Notes: generated from the letters alone by a model not told the origin. A stretch of DNA of 64,000 nucleotides from Aurantibrevibacter litoralis (GCF_034651555.1 NZ_JAYEEQ010000013.1:49550-113549); one strand, 5' to 3'. Numbered from the stretch's first letter, positions 54,155 through 62,005 are shown. Translations and numbers: made by a program.

Positions 54155-56092
54155 ATGAGCAAAAACACTGAATTTGAAAGTATCGCTTTTGATTTACCCA
54201 AAAATCAAAGCAATGTTATAAAAGTTATTGGCGTTGGCGGCGGTGGCAGTAATGCTATAAATCACATGTTTAAAGCAGGCATCAATGGCGTAGATTTTGT
54301 GATCTGCAACACCGACTCGCAAGCCCTTCAAAATAGCCCTGTGCCCAATAAAATACAGTTGGGGGTAACCCTTACAGAAGGTTTGGGTGCTGGCGCAAAC
54401 CCGGATGTCGGCGAACAAGCAGCCATAGAAAGTATGCAGGATATAAAATCCATGCTAGATACAACCACCAAAATGGTGTTTATAACCGCAGGAATGGGTG
54501 GTGGCACAGGAACCGGTGCGGCGCCTGTTATTGCCAGACAAGCCAAGGAAATGGACATCCTGACCGTTGGCATTGTAACGATGCCCTTTGTGTTCGAAGG
54601 GAAAATGCGATGCCACCAAGCTCAGTTAGGTATCGAAAAATTACGCGCCAATGTAGATTCTTTAATTGTAATTAATAACAATAAATTAAGAGAAGTATAT
54701 GGCAATCTAGGTTTTAAAGCAGGCTTTTCCAAAGCGGATGAAGTATTAGCCACTGCGGCCCGAGGAATTGCCGAAGTAATAACCCATCATTATACCCAAA
54801 ACATAGATTTACGTGATGCCAAAACGGTACTATCCAACAGTGGCACAGCCATTATGGGATCTGCCATTTCTTCCGGTACCGGAAGAGCCAATGAAGCCAT
54901 CCTAAATGCCTTGGATTCCCCTTTGCTCAATGACAATAAAATTACAGGAGCCAAGAACGTACTGTTGCTCATCGTATCAGGATCTAAGGAAATTACGATC
55001 GACGAGATAGGCGAAATCAATGATCATATACAAATTGAAGCCGGTCATGGCGCCAATATCATTATGGGTGTAGGAGAAGACGATACTTTGGGCGATGCTA
55101 TCGCAGTTACCGTAATTGCTACCGGTTTTCATATAGATCAGCAAGACGATATTGTAAATACCGAATCCAAAAAAATTATACACACCTTAGAAGAAGAACA
55201 AAAGGCAGAACAAATTCTAAGATCCAATGAAATTGTGCATACATTGGAAGAAGAAAAAGACGCGCTTCGTGAAGAACCCAGCGTTATAAAGCATACGTTA
55301 TTTGAAGAACTCCGGGACGATATGGATCTTATTCCAACCTCTAGTTATATTAAGAACTTCAATGTGTTCTACGAAGAAGTAATTGCCCAAAATGTAAGCG
55401 ACGATTTTATTATTATTGATTCTAAAGAAGCCTTAAATGATATCGAAGTGGTAGAACCGGAAGTCGTATCCAAAAAAAATAAAGAAGAAGATCAGTTTAC
55501 ACTAAGTTTTGATTTGCCTTTATCGAATAAGATCGAAGTTGAGGAAGATGAAAAGGAACACGTGATTACCTTTAATTTGGATGATGAACTAAGGGATATG
55601 GATGTTCAAGATCATATAGAAGTGATCCCTGTGTTAGAATACAACAAACACGGAGAAACCCGGTACAGCTTGGATGATTACATGGAGTTAGAAAAAAAAT
55701 TGACTGGAGCAAAATCTAAGGCCGAAACGTATGAACCTAAAATTGTTGAGAATAAATTGGTATTCGAAAAAAAGACGATCAACACTTCGGAATCTACTGC
55801 GCATAGCAATGCTCAAACAGAAATAGATCCTATGAACAGCCCGTTAGAAGATTTGCTCAAAGAACGTGCTGATGAGCGCCGTAGAAAATTAAAAGATTTT
55901 AATTACAAATTTCAAAATAGCCTCAACCATATAGAGGAAATAGAAAAGCAACCGGCCTATAAAAGACAGGGCATAGATCTGAATGAAAATCCAAGAGAAG
56001 CAAGGGTTTCCAGAACTTCTTTGGGCGAGGACAGCAATGATGAAATACAACTGCGATCTAATAACTCCTTTTTGCACGACAATGTAGATTAG
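54155..56092 (+). CDS. ftsZ: Cell division protein FtsZ with long acidic C-terminal tail
   Basis: Tubulin-like GTPase forming the Z-ring. Residues ~20-330 form the GTPase: VGGGGSNAINHM, the tubulin signature TAGMGGGTGTGAAPVIA, and NNNKLREVYGNL. The total length, 645 residues, far exceeds the ~380 of E. coli; the extra ~310 residues are acidic and disordered, as in Bacteroidota. Three near-repeats of xHTLEEE type occur at residues ~340-390 (see findings). The tail carries a late charged segment RRRKLKDFNYKFQ. A terminator follows. Confidence 0.95.
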   Translation: MSKNTEFESIAFDLPKNQSNVIKVIGVGGGGSNAINHMFKAGINGVDFVICNTDSQALQNSPVPNKIQLGVTLTEGLGAGANPDVGEQAAIESMQDIKSMLDTTTKMVFITAGMGGGTGTGAAPVIARQAKEMDILTVGIVTMPFVFEGKMRCHQAQLGIEKLRANVDSLIVINNNKLREVYGNLGFKAGFSKADEVLATAARGIAEVITHHYTQNIDLRDAKTVLSNSGTAIMGSAISSGTGRANEAILNALDSPLLNDNKITGAKNVLLLIVSGSKEITIDEIGEINDHIQIEAGHGANIIMGVGEDDTLGDAIAVTVIATGFHIDQQDDIVNTESKKIIHTLEEEQKAEQILRSNEIVHTLEEEKDALREEPSVIKHTLFEELRDDMDLIPTSSYIKNFNVFYEEVIAQNVSDDFIIIDSKEALNDIEVVEPEVVSKKNKEEDQFTLSFDLPLSNKIEVEEDEKEHVITFNLDDELRDMDVQDHIEVIPVLEYNKHGETRYSLDDYMELEKKLTGAKSKAETYEPKIVENKLVFEKKTINTSESTAHSNAQTEIDPMNSPLEDLLKERADERRRKLKDFNYKFQNSLNHIEEIEKQPAYKRQGIDLNENPREARVSRTSLGEDSNDEIQLRSNNSFLHDNVD

Positions 56093-56128
56093 TTCTTTAG
56101 TAAGGATGGTCTAAAAAAATACAAGTAA

Positions 56129-56167
56129 AAACCCGAAAACTAGCATCTTTTTCGGGTTTATTTTTTT
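56129..56167 (+). terminator. Rho-independent terminator after ftsZ
   Basis: AAACCCGAAAA (56129-56139) pairs with TTTTCGGGTTT (56149-56159) over a 9-base loop, followed by ATTTTTTT. It ends the dcw transcript 37 bases after the ftsZ stop. Confidence 0.88.
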
Positions 56168-56194
56168 ATCTTCACACCGCTAAAAAAGCGTATT

Positions 56195-56644
56195 ATGAGC
56201 TTGCAGGATAACGTAATGGAACAAATGAAAGCGGCCATGAAAGCTAAAGATGCGGTAGCCCTAGAATCGCTCAGAGCTATTAAATCGGCTATTTTGTTGG
56301 CACAAACAGAAGCGGGTGGCGCAGCCGGACTTACCGCAGAAAACGAACTTAAATTGGTTCAAAAGCTGGTAAAACAGCGCAAAGACAGTGCTGCCATTTA
56401 CAGAGCCCAAGGAAGAGAAGATTTAGCTGCACCAGAATTGGCACAAGCAGCTATAATAGAAAAATTTTTACCCGAACAATTATCGGAAACCCAAATCGCA
56501 GAAGTGATCACAAAATTGATAACAAGTTCCGGTGCTTCGGGCATGAAGGATATGGGAAAAGTAATGGGATTGGCTACAGCAGAATTGGCCGGGCGAGCCG
56601 ATGGCAAGACGATCTCAAAAATCGTAAAAGAGAAGCTGGTATAG
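56195..56644 (+). CDS. yqeY: GatB/YqeY domain protein
   Basis: A 149-residue helical protein of the YqeY family, related to the tail of GatB that recognises tRNA. Signature MKAAMKAKDAVALESLRAIKSAIL at the N-terminus and FLPEQLSETQIAEVITKLI near residue 88 are typical, as is GASGMKDMGKVMGLAT. The biological role of stand-alone YqeY is not settled. It is the usual gene after ftsZ in flavobacteria. No tRNA amidotransferase gene is nearby. Confidence 0.92.
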   Translation: MSLQDNVMEQMKAAMKAKDAVALESLRAIKSAILLAQTEAGGAAGLTAENELKLVQKLVKQRKDSAAIYRAQGREDLAAPELAQAAIIEKFLPEQLSETQIAEVITKLITSSGASGMKDMGKVMGLATAELAGRADGKTISKIVKEKLV

Positions 56645-56775
56645 TACCATAAAGATACGATTTTGCCCAGCGTGGGAATTAGGTTTGGTGCCTGCCCGAA
56701 ATAGTTCGTTCTAGCAAGATTCAACAGCGAAGGGTTAAAAGAATGGCATATCATAGAAAGAGAGATTAAAATATT

Positions 56776-56849
56776 GGCTGCGTAGTTCAACTGGATAGAA
56801 TATCAGATTTCGGCTCTGAGGGTTGGGGGTTCGAATCCCTCCGCGGTCA
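56776..56849 (+). tRNA. tRNA-Arg (anticodon TCG)
   Basis: A cloverleaf can be drawn: acceptor GGCTGCG with CGCGGTC (G-U allowed), a D arm GTTC...GAAT, anticodon stem TCAGA/TCTGA with loop TTTCGGC, and a T arm GGGGG-TTCGAAT-CCCTC. Position 34-36 reads TCG, decoding CGA/CGG-type arginine codons. CCA is not encoded, as is common in Bacteroidota. The 3' half is also the apparent integration target of the adjoining mobile element. Confidence 0.93.
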
Positions 56850-58419
56850 CTAAACGGGATTTTTCACAAAATGAGTGAAAATTCCCGTTTTTTATTTCCC
56901 TTGAGTCACCTGAAAATGAGTAGATTGCGCTGAAAATCTCATTGATCCTAAAAGTTTGAACTGCCTTGTTTTTGAAGTCGTACCCAATTCCGTCTGGGAA
57001 GACCATATATTGTAGGGCCCTTTTAGTTTCCAAATCACCTGACTCCCACAATTTAGGAAGGTTACAGGCATAACCAAGTGCCAGTTTTACCGACTTTTTG
57101 AGGTTTGAACTATTTATGCCCCTGTTCTCCAATTTTGTTTCGAGTTCCCTTTGTTCGGCCTTCAGTTCTGGCATGAAAAGATCATATTGGGACTTGGTAA
57201 TCTCGTTCAACAGAACGAACCTTCTTTCTAATGTACCTATCCGCTCCTTTACCTGATCCAGTTCTTTGGACAACCTTTTTTGGTCTTCCAAAGCTTCCTG
57301 ATTTTTGTCCAGCAGGGTATCGTGAATGATTTCGGTCAGGGGTTCGATGTACTTTTTATCCGCAATCGTATATTCACCCAGAACGTTCAGGAACTCCTGA
57401 TGGAGCTTTTTAGCGCTCCTGTTCTCCCTACTTCCCTTTCGTCGGTTCTTGTAATAGTAAAGGCCCTTTTTCCGCACTATAAAGCCGGTGTATGGTGTGC
57501 CGCAAACCGAAGACCTGACGAACTGTTTCAGAGGCAGGTTTTCGTCATCGAAGGTGTACTTTCGGGGAGATTCACCTACATGAAGCAGATTATGGATTTT
57601 AAGAAAGACCTCTTTTGGAATCAGGGCCTCGTGTTTTCCCTCAATTACCTCTCCGGGAATCAGGCTATTGACGATAAGTCCACAATAGAAAGGATTCCGA
57701 AAAAGATCGGACAGTTTTTTTGCGTTGATATGCAAGCCCTTTTCCTTTAGGCGTTTTGCAATCTCGACATGGGACATATTTTGGTTGGCCTTCCATAAAA
57801 AGGCCTGTTTGAGCAATCTTCCCTCTTCGGTGACCACAAAATTAGGGACCTTCCCTTTTCCGGGATTGGCATTCGTGTATCCAAAGGGGTAAGCTCCCGT
57901 CCAGTATCCCTTTCGTAACTTTTCCTGCATGCCGGTAATGGATTTATCCCTGCGGATCTGATTATCGAAGTGGGAGAACATGTGAAAGAGATTTTCTTGG
58001 AACGTACCGGCACTTGTGGTCACATCGATTTCCTGAGTGGCCGATATCACGGCAACACCCTGCTTTTTCAACTGTCCGCTGATATACGCCCCGTTCGCGC
58101 CCGTTCTTGAAAACCTATCGTAGGAATAGACAATGATATAGCCAATGTTCTTCCTCCTCTTGACATAGCTCAGCATTTTTTGGAATTCCCTTCGCTCATC
58201 GCTCTTTGCCGATTCGTAGGTTCCCCCAAAATACTCTATCACCTCTAGCTTTTTTCTGATGGCATACTCCTGACAGTATTTGAGTTGCGTGGTCAGGCTG
58301 GCATTGTTATCGAATTGCTCCTTACTGGAAACACGGGTGTAAATAACGGCCGTATCGCTTTTGCCTATAATCCTACCTTTTTCCTTTTTCGCAAATTGCT
58401 CGAATACCTCTAGGTTCAT
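56803..58419 (-). CDS. Large serine recombinase (integrase)
   Basis: A 538-residue recombinase. The resolvase domain holds the nucleophile in YTRVSSKEQ (Ser31), then YSYDRFSR and a long helix; the Recombinase domain follows with GAYPFGYTNANPGKG and HVEIAKRLKEKGLH. The usual zinc ribbon reads SSVCGTPYTG...YYYKNRRKGSREN, with most Cys replaced. A coiled coil lies near the C-terminus. The last ~16 codons (VTAEGFEPPTLRAEI) run antisense into tRNA-Arg, so the stop codon comes from the target site. The start is 4 bases after fic. Confidence 0.9.
   Translation of the reverse strand: MNLEVFEQFAKKEKGRIIGKSDTAVIYTRVSSKEQFDNNASLTTQLKYCQEYAIRKKLEVIEYFGGTYESAKSDERREFQKMLSYVKRRKNIGYIIVYSYDRFSRTGANGAYISGQLKKQGVAVISATQEIDVTTSAGTFQENLFHMFSHFDNQIRRDKSITGMQEKLRKGYWTGAYPFGYTNANPGKGKVPNFVVTEEGRLLKQAFLWKANQNMSHVEIAKRLKEKGLHINAKKLSDLFRNPFYCGLIVNSLIPGEVIEGKHEALIPKEVFLKIHNLLHVGESPRKYTFDDENLPLKQFVRSSVCGTPYTGFIVRKKGLYYYKNRRKGSRENRSAKKLHQEFLNVLGEYTIADKKYIEPLTEIIHDTLLDKNQEALEDQKRLSKELDQVKERIGTLERRFVLLNEITKSQYDLFMPELKAEQRELETKLENRGINSSNLKKSVKLALGYACNLPKLWESGDLETKRALQYMVFPDGIGYDFKNKAVQTFRINEIFSAIYSFSGDSREIKNGNFHSFCEKSRLVTAEGFEPPTLRAEI
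56852..56893. terminator. Long hairpin between tRNA-Arg and recombinase
   Basis: AAACGGGATTTTTCAC (56852-56867) pairs with 56875-56890 with a single mismatch, over a 7-base loop, and is followed by a T run. It probably terminates tRNA transcription, and could also serve the minus strand. It is part of the coding region of the recombinase tail. Confidence 0.7.
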
Positions 58420-58423
58420 ACTA

Positions 58424-59263
58424 CTATCTTTTTGGTCCTTTCAAGTCCTTTTTGCTATTATTCCCGTCCTCAATACCCAAGTTGAAATTCTTCGAAAGGT
58501 TTTTTTTTTGACCTATTTCCTTTTGCATTCTCTTGATGGAAGTCTCGTAAAAAAAGTTGACTATCGCCAACATATTATTATGTTTCTCGGAAGCTTTGAG
58601 TGCATCGATGTATTCTTGCCTATCCTCCTTTAAAATGATGATATGGGGATGTTTGAATTTCTCCAGGATAAAATTGGACAGCAACCGGCCCAACCTTCCA
58701 TTACCGTCCGGGAAGGGATGGCTGTAAATGAACATTTTGTGGAATATGGCACTCAATTCCAAAGGATGCGTTTTTTTGTTTTTGATGGCATCGTCAAAAC
58801 TGGCCAGAAGCCTTGGCATGTTCGCTATGGCCTTTTTGGTGTCACGGAATACGGTATCACCGGCCGCCATTTGGGTCTTAGCATATTCCCCGGGTCTATG
58901 GCCTTTATAGGGCAAGGTATTTTTGGTCAATATTTTATGGACCGTTCTTACGAAGGATTCGTTTAAGTCGGAACCATTATTTTTTAAGATATAATCATAG
59001 GCATTGAAATGGTCCATGATTTCGAACGCTTCCAGTAAGGTCTTGTTGACCAGGTTAACGGCATATCCCTTTTCCTTAAGCTCCCTTGTGTCGTCCACGC
59101 TGAAGCTGTTGCCCTCGATACCACAACTGTGGGCGGAAAAAAGGATTTCATTGTATCTCCTGAAATCATCTGCACTAAAGGCCGATACGATCAATTTATC
59201 ATATTTCTCCTTTAGGGAATCGTACTCTTTCCTGATTACTACGAACGGATCGTTTCCTTCCAT
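58424..59263 (-). CDS. fic: Fic domain protein, self-inhibited type
   Basis: A 279-residue Fic enzyme, expected to transfer AMP (or another phosphonucleotide) to target hydroxyls. The active motif HPFPDGNGRLGR is intact (His182, Asp186, Arg190, Arg193). An inhibitory helix with SCGIEGN (Ser46-xxx-Glu50-Gly51) precedes it, marking class II Fic proteins that block their own ATP site. Its start codon is 3 bases after the small ORF at 59267-59404, and its stop is 4 bases before the recombinase start. Targets unknown; it may act as a toxin for element maintenance. Confidence 0.92.
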   Translation of the reverse strand: MEGNDPFVVIRKEYDSLKEKYDKLIVSAFSADDFRRYNEILFSAHSCGIEGNSFSVDDTRELKEKGYAVNLVNKTLLEAFEIMDHFNAYDYILKNNGSDLNESFVRTVHKILTKNTLPYKGHRPGEYAKTQMAAGDTVFRDTKKAIANMPRLLASFDDAIKNKKTHPLELSAIFHKMFIYSHPFPDGNGRLGRLLSNFILEKFKHPHIIILKEDRQEYIDALKASEKHNNMLAIVNFFYETSIKRMQKEIGQKKNLSKNFNLGIEDGNNSKKDLKGPKR

Positions 59264-59266
59264 GGG

Positions 59267-59404
59267 CTATTTGAATTTTGATTCGATTTCTATTTTCTTT
59301 CGTGACTGTCTTTCATCTTTCCAGAACATTCTTTTTCGAATTGTCCGTAAACGTTCTGCCAATTCACCTCCTACGGTCATCATTCTTTTTGTATCCGTCC
59401 TCAT
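59267..59404 (-). CDS. Small ORF between hicB-like and fic (45 aa)
   Basis: MRTDTKRMMTVGGELAERLR... is a basic, helical 45-residue peptide. Its ATG overlaps the hicB-like stop codon (ATGA), and its stop lies 3 bases before the fic ATG. This tight coupling on both sides argues for a real, translated gene. It does not carry the SxxxEG helix of FicA antitoxins. Function unknown. Confidence 0.5.
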   Translation of the reverse strand: MRTDTKRMMTVGGELAERLRTIRKRMFWKDERQSRKKIEIESKFK

Positions 59405-59808
59405 TGTTCCTCCCTATTTTGGCTTAGGACCTTTTCCTCGTTCTTTACCAGGTAATCAAAGGCCTTGTTGACCAGTTCGTTCAATTTCATTTTTTTCCTC
59501 TCGGCCATTATCGAGAGCTCCCTGTGGATTTCACTGGATGTACGAATATTGAACACGCCCCTATAGAACCTGTTCGGTTCTTTGCCAAGCTCCTTGCAGG
59601 TGCCAAGATAATCTTCGACAGATTCCTCAAAGGCCTCCTTTAGCTCTTTGACAGACCTGCCCTCATAGGTCACGAGATCGTTTATTCCGATAACCTTTCC
59701 GTGCAGCAAACCGTCCCCTGAACTATACTCCACGGAACCGTAATACCCTTTATGTTCCAAATTATCCGCCATTGCTTCGATTATTCCTTGATCGGCTTTA
59801 TTTCCCAT
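59401..59808 (-). CDS. HicB-like antitoxin
   Basis: About 135 residues from the ATG at 59808 (MGNKADQGIIEAMADNLEHKG). The N-terminal partial RNase-H fold is visible as YYGSVEYSSGDGLLHGKVIGINDLVTYEGRSVKELKEAF and VEDYLGTCKELGKEPNRFY. The C-terminal ribbon-helix-helix-like part is FNIRTSSEIHRELSIMAERKKMKLNELVNKAF. Both halves match the HicB family. No HicA (short dsRBD-fold toxin) gene is adjacent; instead a 45-codon ORF and fic follow. It may bind its own promoter. Confidence 0.82.
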   Translation of the reverse strand: MGNKADQGIIEAMADNLEHKGYYGSVEYSSGDGLLHGKVIGINDLVTYEGRSVKELKEAFEESVEDYLGTCKELGKEPNRFYRGVFNIRTSSEIHRELSIMAERKKMKLNELVNKAFDYLVKNEEKVLSQNREEQ

Positions 59809-59897
59809 TGTTTCGTTCGTACACGAACCTGGAACGCAATCCACCCGTTACCAAAGATACTAAAATGCAACTATTATTTAGTTGCTTATTTTTAAGT

Positions 59898-60080
59898 TTA
59901 AACTTCTTTTACACTACCTTGTTGTACATGGCGGCAAACTATGTTGGCGAGTTTCTGGAGCTGCTCCAAAGTTCTTTCAGCCTCTTCCTCTGAATATTCC
60001 TCAAAACCGTTAAATGTTTTGAGCCATGTACTATTGAATGTTCCTTTTTTCCGCTTTGGTCCAAATACTGAATTTGACAT
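59898..60080 (-). CDS. Small ORF, unknown function
   Basis: A 60-residue ORF (MSNSVFGPKRKKGTF...) with a basic N-terminus and a helical C-terminal half EEEAERTLEQLQKLANIVCRHV. Composition is protein-like, but overlapping ORFs make the call uncertain. It lies 89 bases upstream of the hicB-like gene on the same strand. Confidence 0.45.
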   Translation of the reverse strand: MSNSVFGPKRKKGTFNSTWLKTFNGFEEYSEEEAERTLEQLQKLANIVCRHVQQGSVKEV

Positions 60081-60215
60081 TACTTATACATCTCGGCAGC
60101 TCCCGTGTCTTGAAGGTGACTTCCGTATTTGTAAAAGCAGGCTTTAATTTACCTTTTTTATTTTGTGTAATTCTTTGTGGGGCCATCATTTTATTCCATA
60201 CTTATTAATGGTCTG

Positions 60216-60506
60216 TTAAGAACCTTTATTATTGGAATTAGTGTTGACTTTTTTCCTATAAATCCTGTTCACACAGACGATTTTGCCATTGCTCTGTTTG
60301 ATTTCAAGGTTTTGAAAATCATGCTGTTTCAACATATCGATGATACGCTCCCCTGTATCCAGTCTTTCCAGACCTTCAATTACATCTACCTCCCCATTTT
60401 TGATGATCAATTTAATGGAGAGGAACCTTTTGTTCCGTATCATTTCCAGCACTTGGATTTCGGCACAGGACAGTCTCAAGGATTTTAGCTTATCGTTCTT
60501 TTTCAT
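60216..60506 (-). CDS. Small protein with two DUF2292-like repeats
   Basis: A 96-residue protein in which EIQVLEMIRNKRFLSIKLII-KNGE (about residues 16-39) aligns with the later RIIDMLKQHDFQNLEIKQSNGK (about 54-75): both follow hydrophobic-E/D-M-hydrophobic, an F, then a strand ending in NG. The units resemble the small DUF2292 fold, often seen in Bacteroidota mobile elements. The stop of the relaxase lies 22 bases upstream. Function unknown. Confidence 0.55.
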   Translation of the reverse strand: MKKNDKLKSLRLSCAEIQVLEMIRNKRFLSIKLIIKNGEVDVIEGLERLDTGERIIDMLKQHDFQNLEIKQSNGKIVCVNRIYRKKVNTNSNNKGS

Positions 60507-60528
60507 GTGTTTGCATTTAGGGGGTTTC

Positions 60529-61578
60529 CTATAGACCTAGGCCTCTTCTTTTCTTCTTCCTTTTGGACCTTTTCCTGTTGTTCCCGTCCAGAAGTTCCAG
60601 TTTAAAAGCGTTCCATTCCGTTTCGCTTACCGCAGCTTGTGTTACTCCATTTCCTTCAATTTGTTCCAGATGACCTTTTGGTTGTTCAGTAGTATTTTCA
60701 GTGCCTTCTGTACTTCCATTATTTCTTGGTTTAGGCCCGATTGACCTTCCATGGTCTCTTTCACCAGTAGGATGAGTTCCTCGTTCTTTTTCATTAGCCG
60801 ATAGTACAATTGAACGGTCTCTTGTTTGCTCATAATCGATGTGTTTTGTTATAGTGTTCCATGAGATTTTTTTGCCGAGCGTACTGCCCTTATATACTAC
60901 ATCCTGATATCTGAACGAAATACCGGAAACCCTTCCCGTGGTTTCGCCTATATTGAATCTTGGGGATACATGTTGCTGTTCCAATAACCCGATAAATTCC
61001 CTTGTATCCTTGGCTTTTGAAATCGCCGAACCGATTTTGTCCTGAAGTACAAGCTTGATAGGCAGATTGCCCGTTCTTAGGGTCTTCTCTATTTCTTTTT
61101 GGGTAAGTGGTTTTTTAGCGTTCTTGTTACCTACGATTTGGGTAAGCCCGTATTTCTTCTCCAGTTCGTTGAGTATCTCACGGCTTCTTCTCTTAATGTT
61201 ACTATCGTTTGTTATTCTACCGGAATACCTTACCCGATTGGCTATGATATGGATATGTTCATGTTCCGTGTCGGTATGTCGGTACATAATGAACTGGTTG
61301 TTGTCAAAGCCCATCTTCATTAGGTAATCACACCCGAATGAGGCAAATTCCTTATCATCTAAAAAGTCCGAGTGCGGAAGATTGAGGGAGACATGGAGTA
61401 CAGCTTTCCCCAGGTTTGGTCTTAGTTCCCTGATCAGATTGAATTCCTGGGTCATGTTGACCGGCGTGGAATGTTCGATATTGGAATCGATGACATACCC
61501 GACCCCTTCGTCCACCTTCTTTTCATTGTAGGCCAAGACCCCATAAAAATCCTTCCCTATGGTTATCTTACCTATCAT
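60529..61578 (-). CDS. Relaxase / mobilisation nuclease
   Basis: About 349 residues from the ATG at 61578 (MIGKITIGKDFYGVLAYNEKK). The nuclease domain shows VLHVSLNLPHSDFLDD and the metal-binding histidine cluster HTDTEHEHIHIIANRVR (about residues 101-116), typical of the MobA/VirD2-like relaxase family found in Bacteroidota. It would nick at oriT and lead strand transfer. The C-terminal ~80 residues are disordered and polar, and end KRSKRKKKRRGLGL. It overlaps mobC by 11 bases. A second ORF in another frame overlaps this tail (see findings). Confidence 0.9.
   Translation of the reverse strand: MIGKITIGKDFYGVLAYNEKKVDEGVGYVIDSNIEHSTPVNMTQEFNLIRELRPNLGKAVLHVSLNLPHSDFLDDKEFASFGCDYLMKMGFDNNQFIMYRHTDTEHEHIHIIANRVRYSGRITNDSNIKRRSREILNELEKKYGLTQIVGNKNAKKPLTQKEIEKTLRTGNLPIKLVLQDKIGSAISKAKDTREFIGLLEQQHVSPRFNIGETTGRVSGISFRYQDVVYKGSTLGKKISWNTITKHIDYEQTRDRSIVLSANEKERGTHPTGERDHGRSIGPKPRNNGSTEGTENTTEQPKGHLEQIEGNGVTQAAVSETEWNAFKLELLDGNNRKRSKRKKKRRGLGL
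60642..60833 (-). CDS. Candidate overprinted coiled-coil ORF
   Basis: A 63-residue ORF (MSKQETVQLYYRLMKKNEEL...), out of frame within the relaxase C-terminal tail. It has heptad-like leucines and charged residues through KEME and ATG/stop codons of its own. Codons resemble a real coding frame, while the relaxase residues in the same stretch are low-complexity. Whether it is translated is unknown. Confidence 0.4.
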   Translation of the reverse strand: MSKQETVQLYYRLMKKNEELILLVKETMEGQSGLNQEIMEVQKALKILLNNQKVIWNKLKEME

Positions 61579-61915
61579 TACCCGAAATATTTGATTTAAG
61601 GTATTGCAATAGTGCTTTAACTTCCTCCAACTGTTTATGGATGTTGTACGGGTCAAGGATACCGGAGTTGACGTACTTGGCCAACTGGTTCAGGTTGTTG
61701 CCCACTCGGCTCAGCTCGACAAAAAATTTCCGGTCCAATGGGCTTACCTTTTTCTTTGGTAAGGACTTTTCGGTGACCTTTCTTCGGATAAATTCGGCAA
61801 TAGATAGCCCAATGGTCCTGGCATTATCGGAAACCTTGATATAGTCGTCAACGGTCATCCTGATGTTGACCTGTATCAGTTTCAACGATGCCAGTTCTTT
61901 TTTTGGCCTACCCAT
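61568..61915 (-). CDS. mobC: Plasmid mobilisation relaxosome protein MobC
   Basis: A 115-residue DNA-binding protein from the ATG at 61915 (MGRPKKELASLKLIQVNIRM). A ribbon-helix-helix region (VNIRMTVDDYIKVSDNARTIGLSIAEFIRRKV) and the MobC tail (FVELSRVGNNLNQLAKYVNSG) are clear. MobC helps separate strands at oriT for the relaxase. It overlaps the relaxase start by 11 bases. The oriT candidate lies directly upstream of it. Confidence 0.92.
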   Translation of the reverse strand: MGRPKKELASLKLIQVNIRMTVDDYIKVSDNARTIGLSIAEFIRRKVTEKSLPKKKVSPLDRKFFVELSRVGNNLNQLAKYVNSGILDPYNIHKQLEEVKALLQYLKSNISGNDR

Positions 61916-61930
61916 TTTTATGTTTTTTGT

Positions 61931-62005
61931 GAGGATCACAAAGCAACCTTCAAACGAAGTGCGTAGGGTTTTTGTTAGCAAAAACACAACTTGCTTCGTG
62001 ACCTC
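61931..62005. other. Candidate origin of transfer (oriT)
   Basis: Nested inverted repeats: an outer stem of ~15 bp (61931-61946 with 61991-62005, one mismatch and one bulge) and an inner perfect stem GTTTTTG / CAAAAAC (61968-61974 with 61979-61985) over loop TTAG. It is just upstream of mobC, where oriT of mobilisable elements usually is. The nick site is not identified. Confidence 0.5.

Noticed and set aside
60031..60189. 52-codon minus-strand ORF (MMAPQRITQNKK...) overlapping the 60-codon ORF
   Set aside because: Protein-like composition, but it overlaps the ORF at 59898-60080 in another frame and I cannot choose between them from sequence alone.
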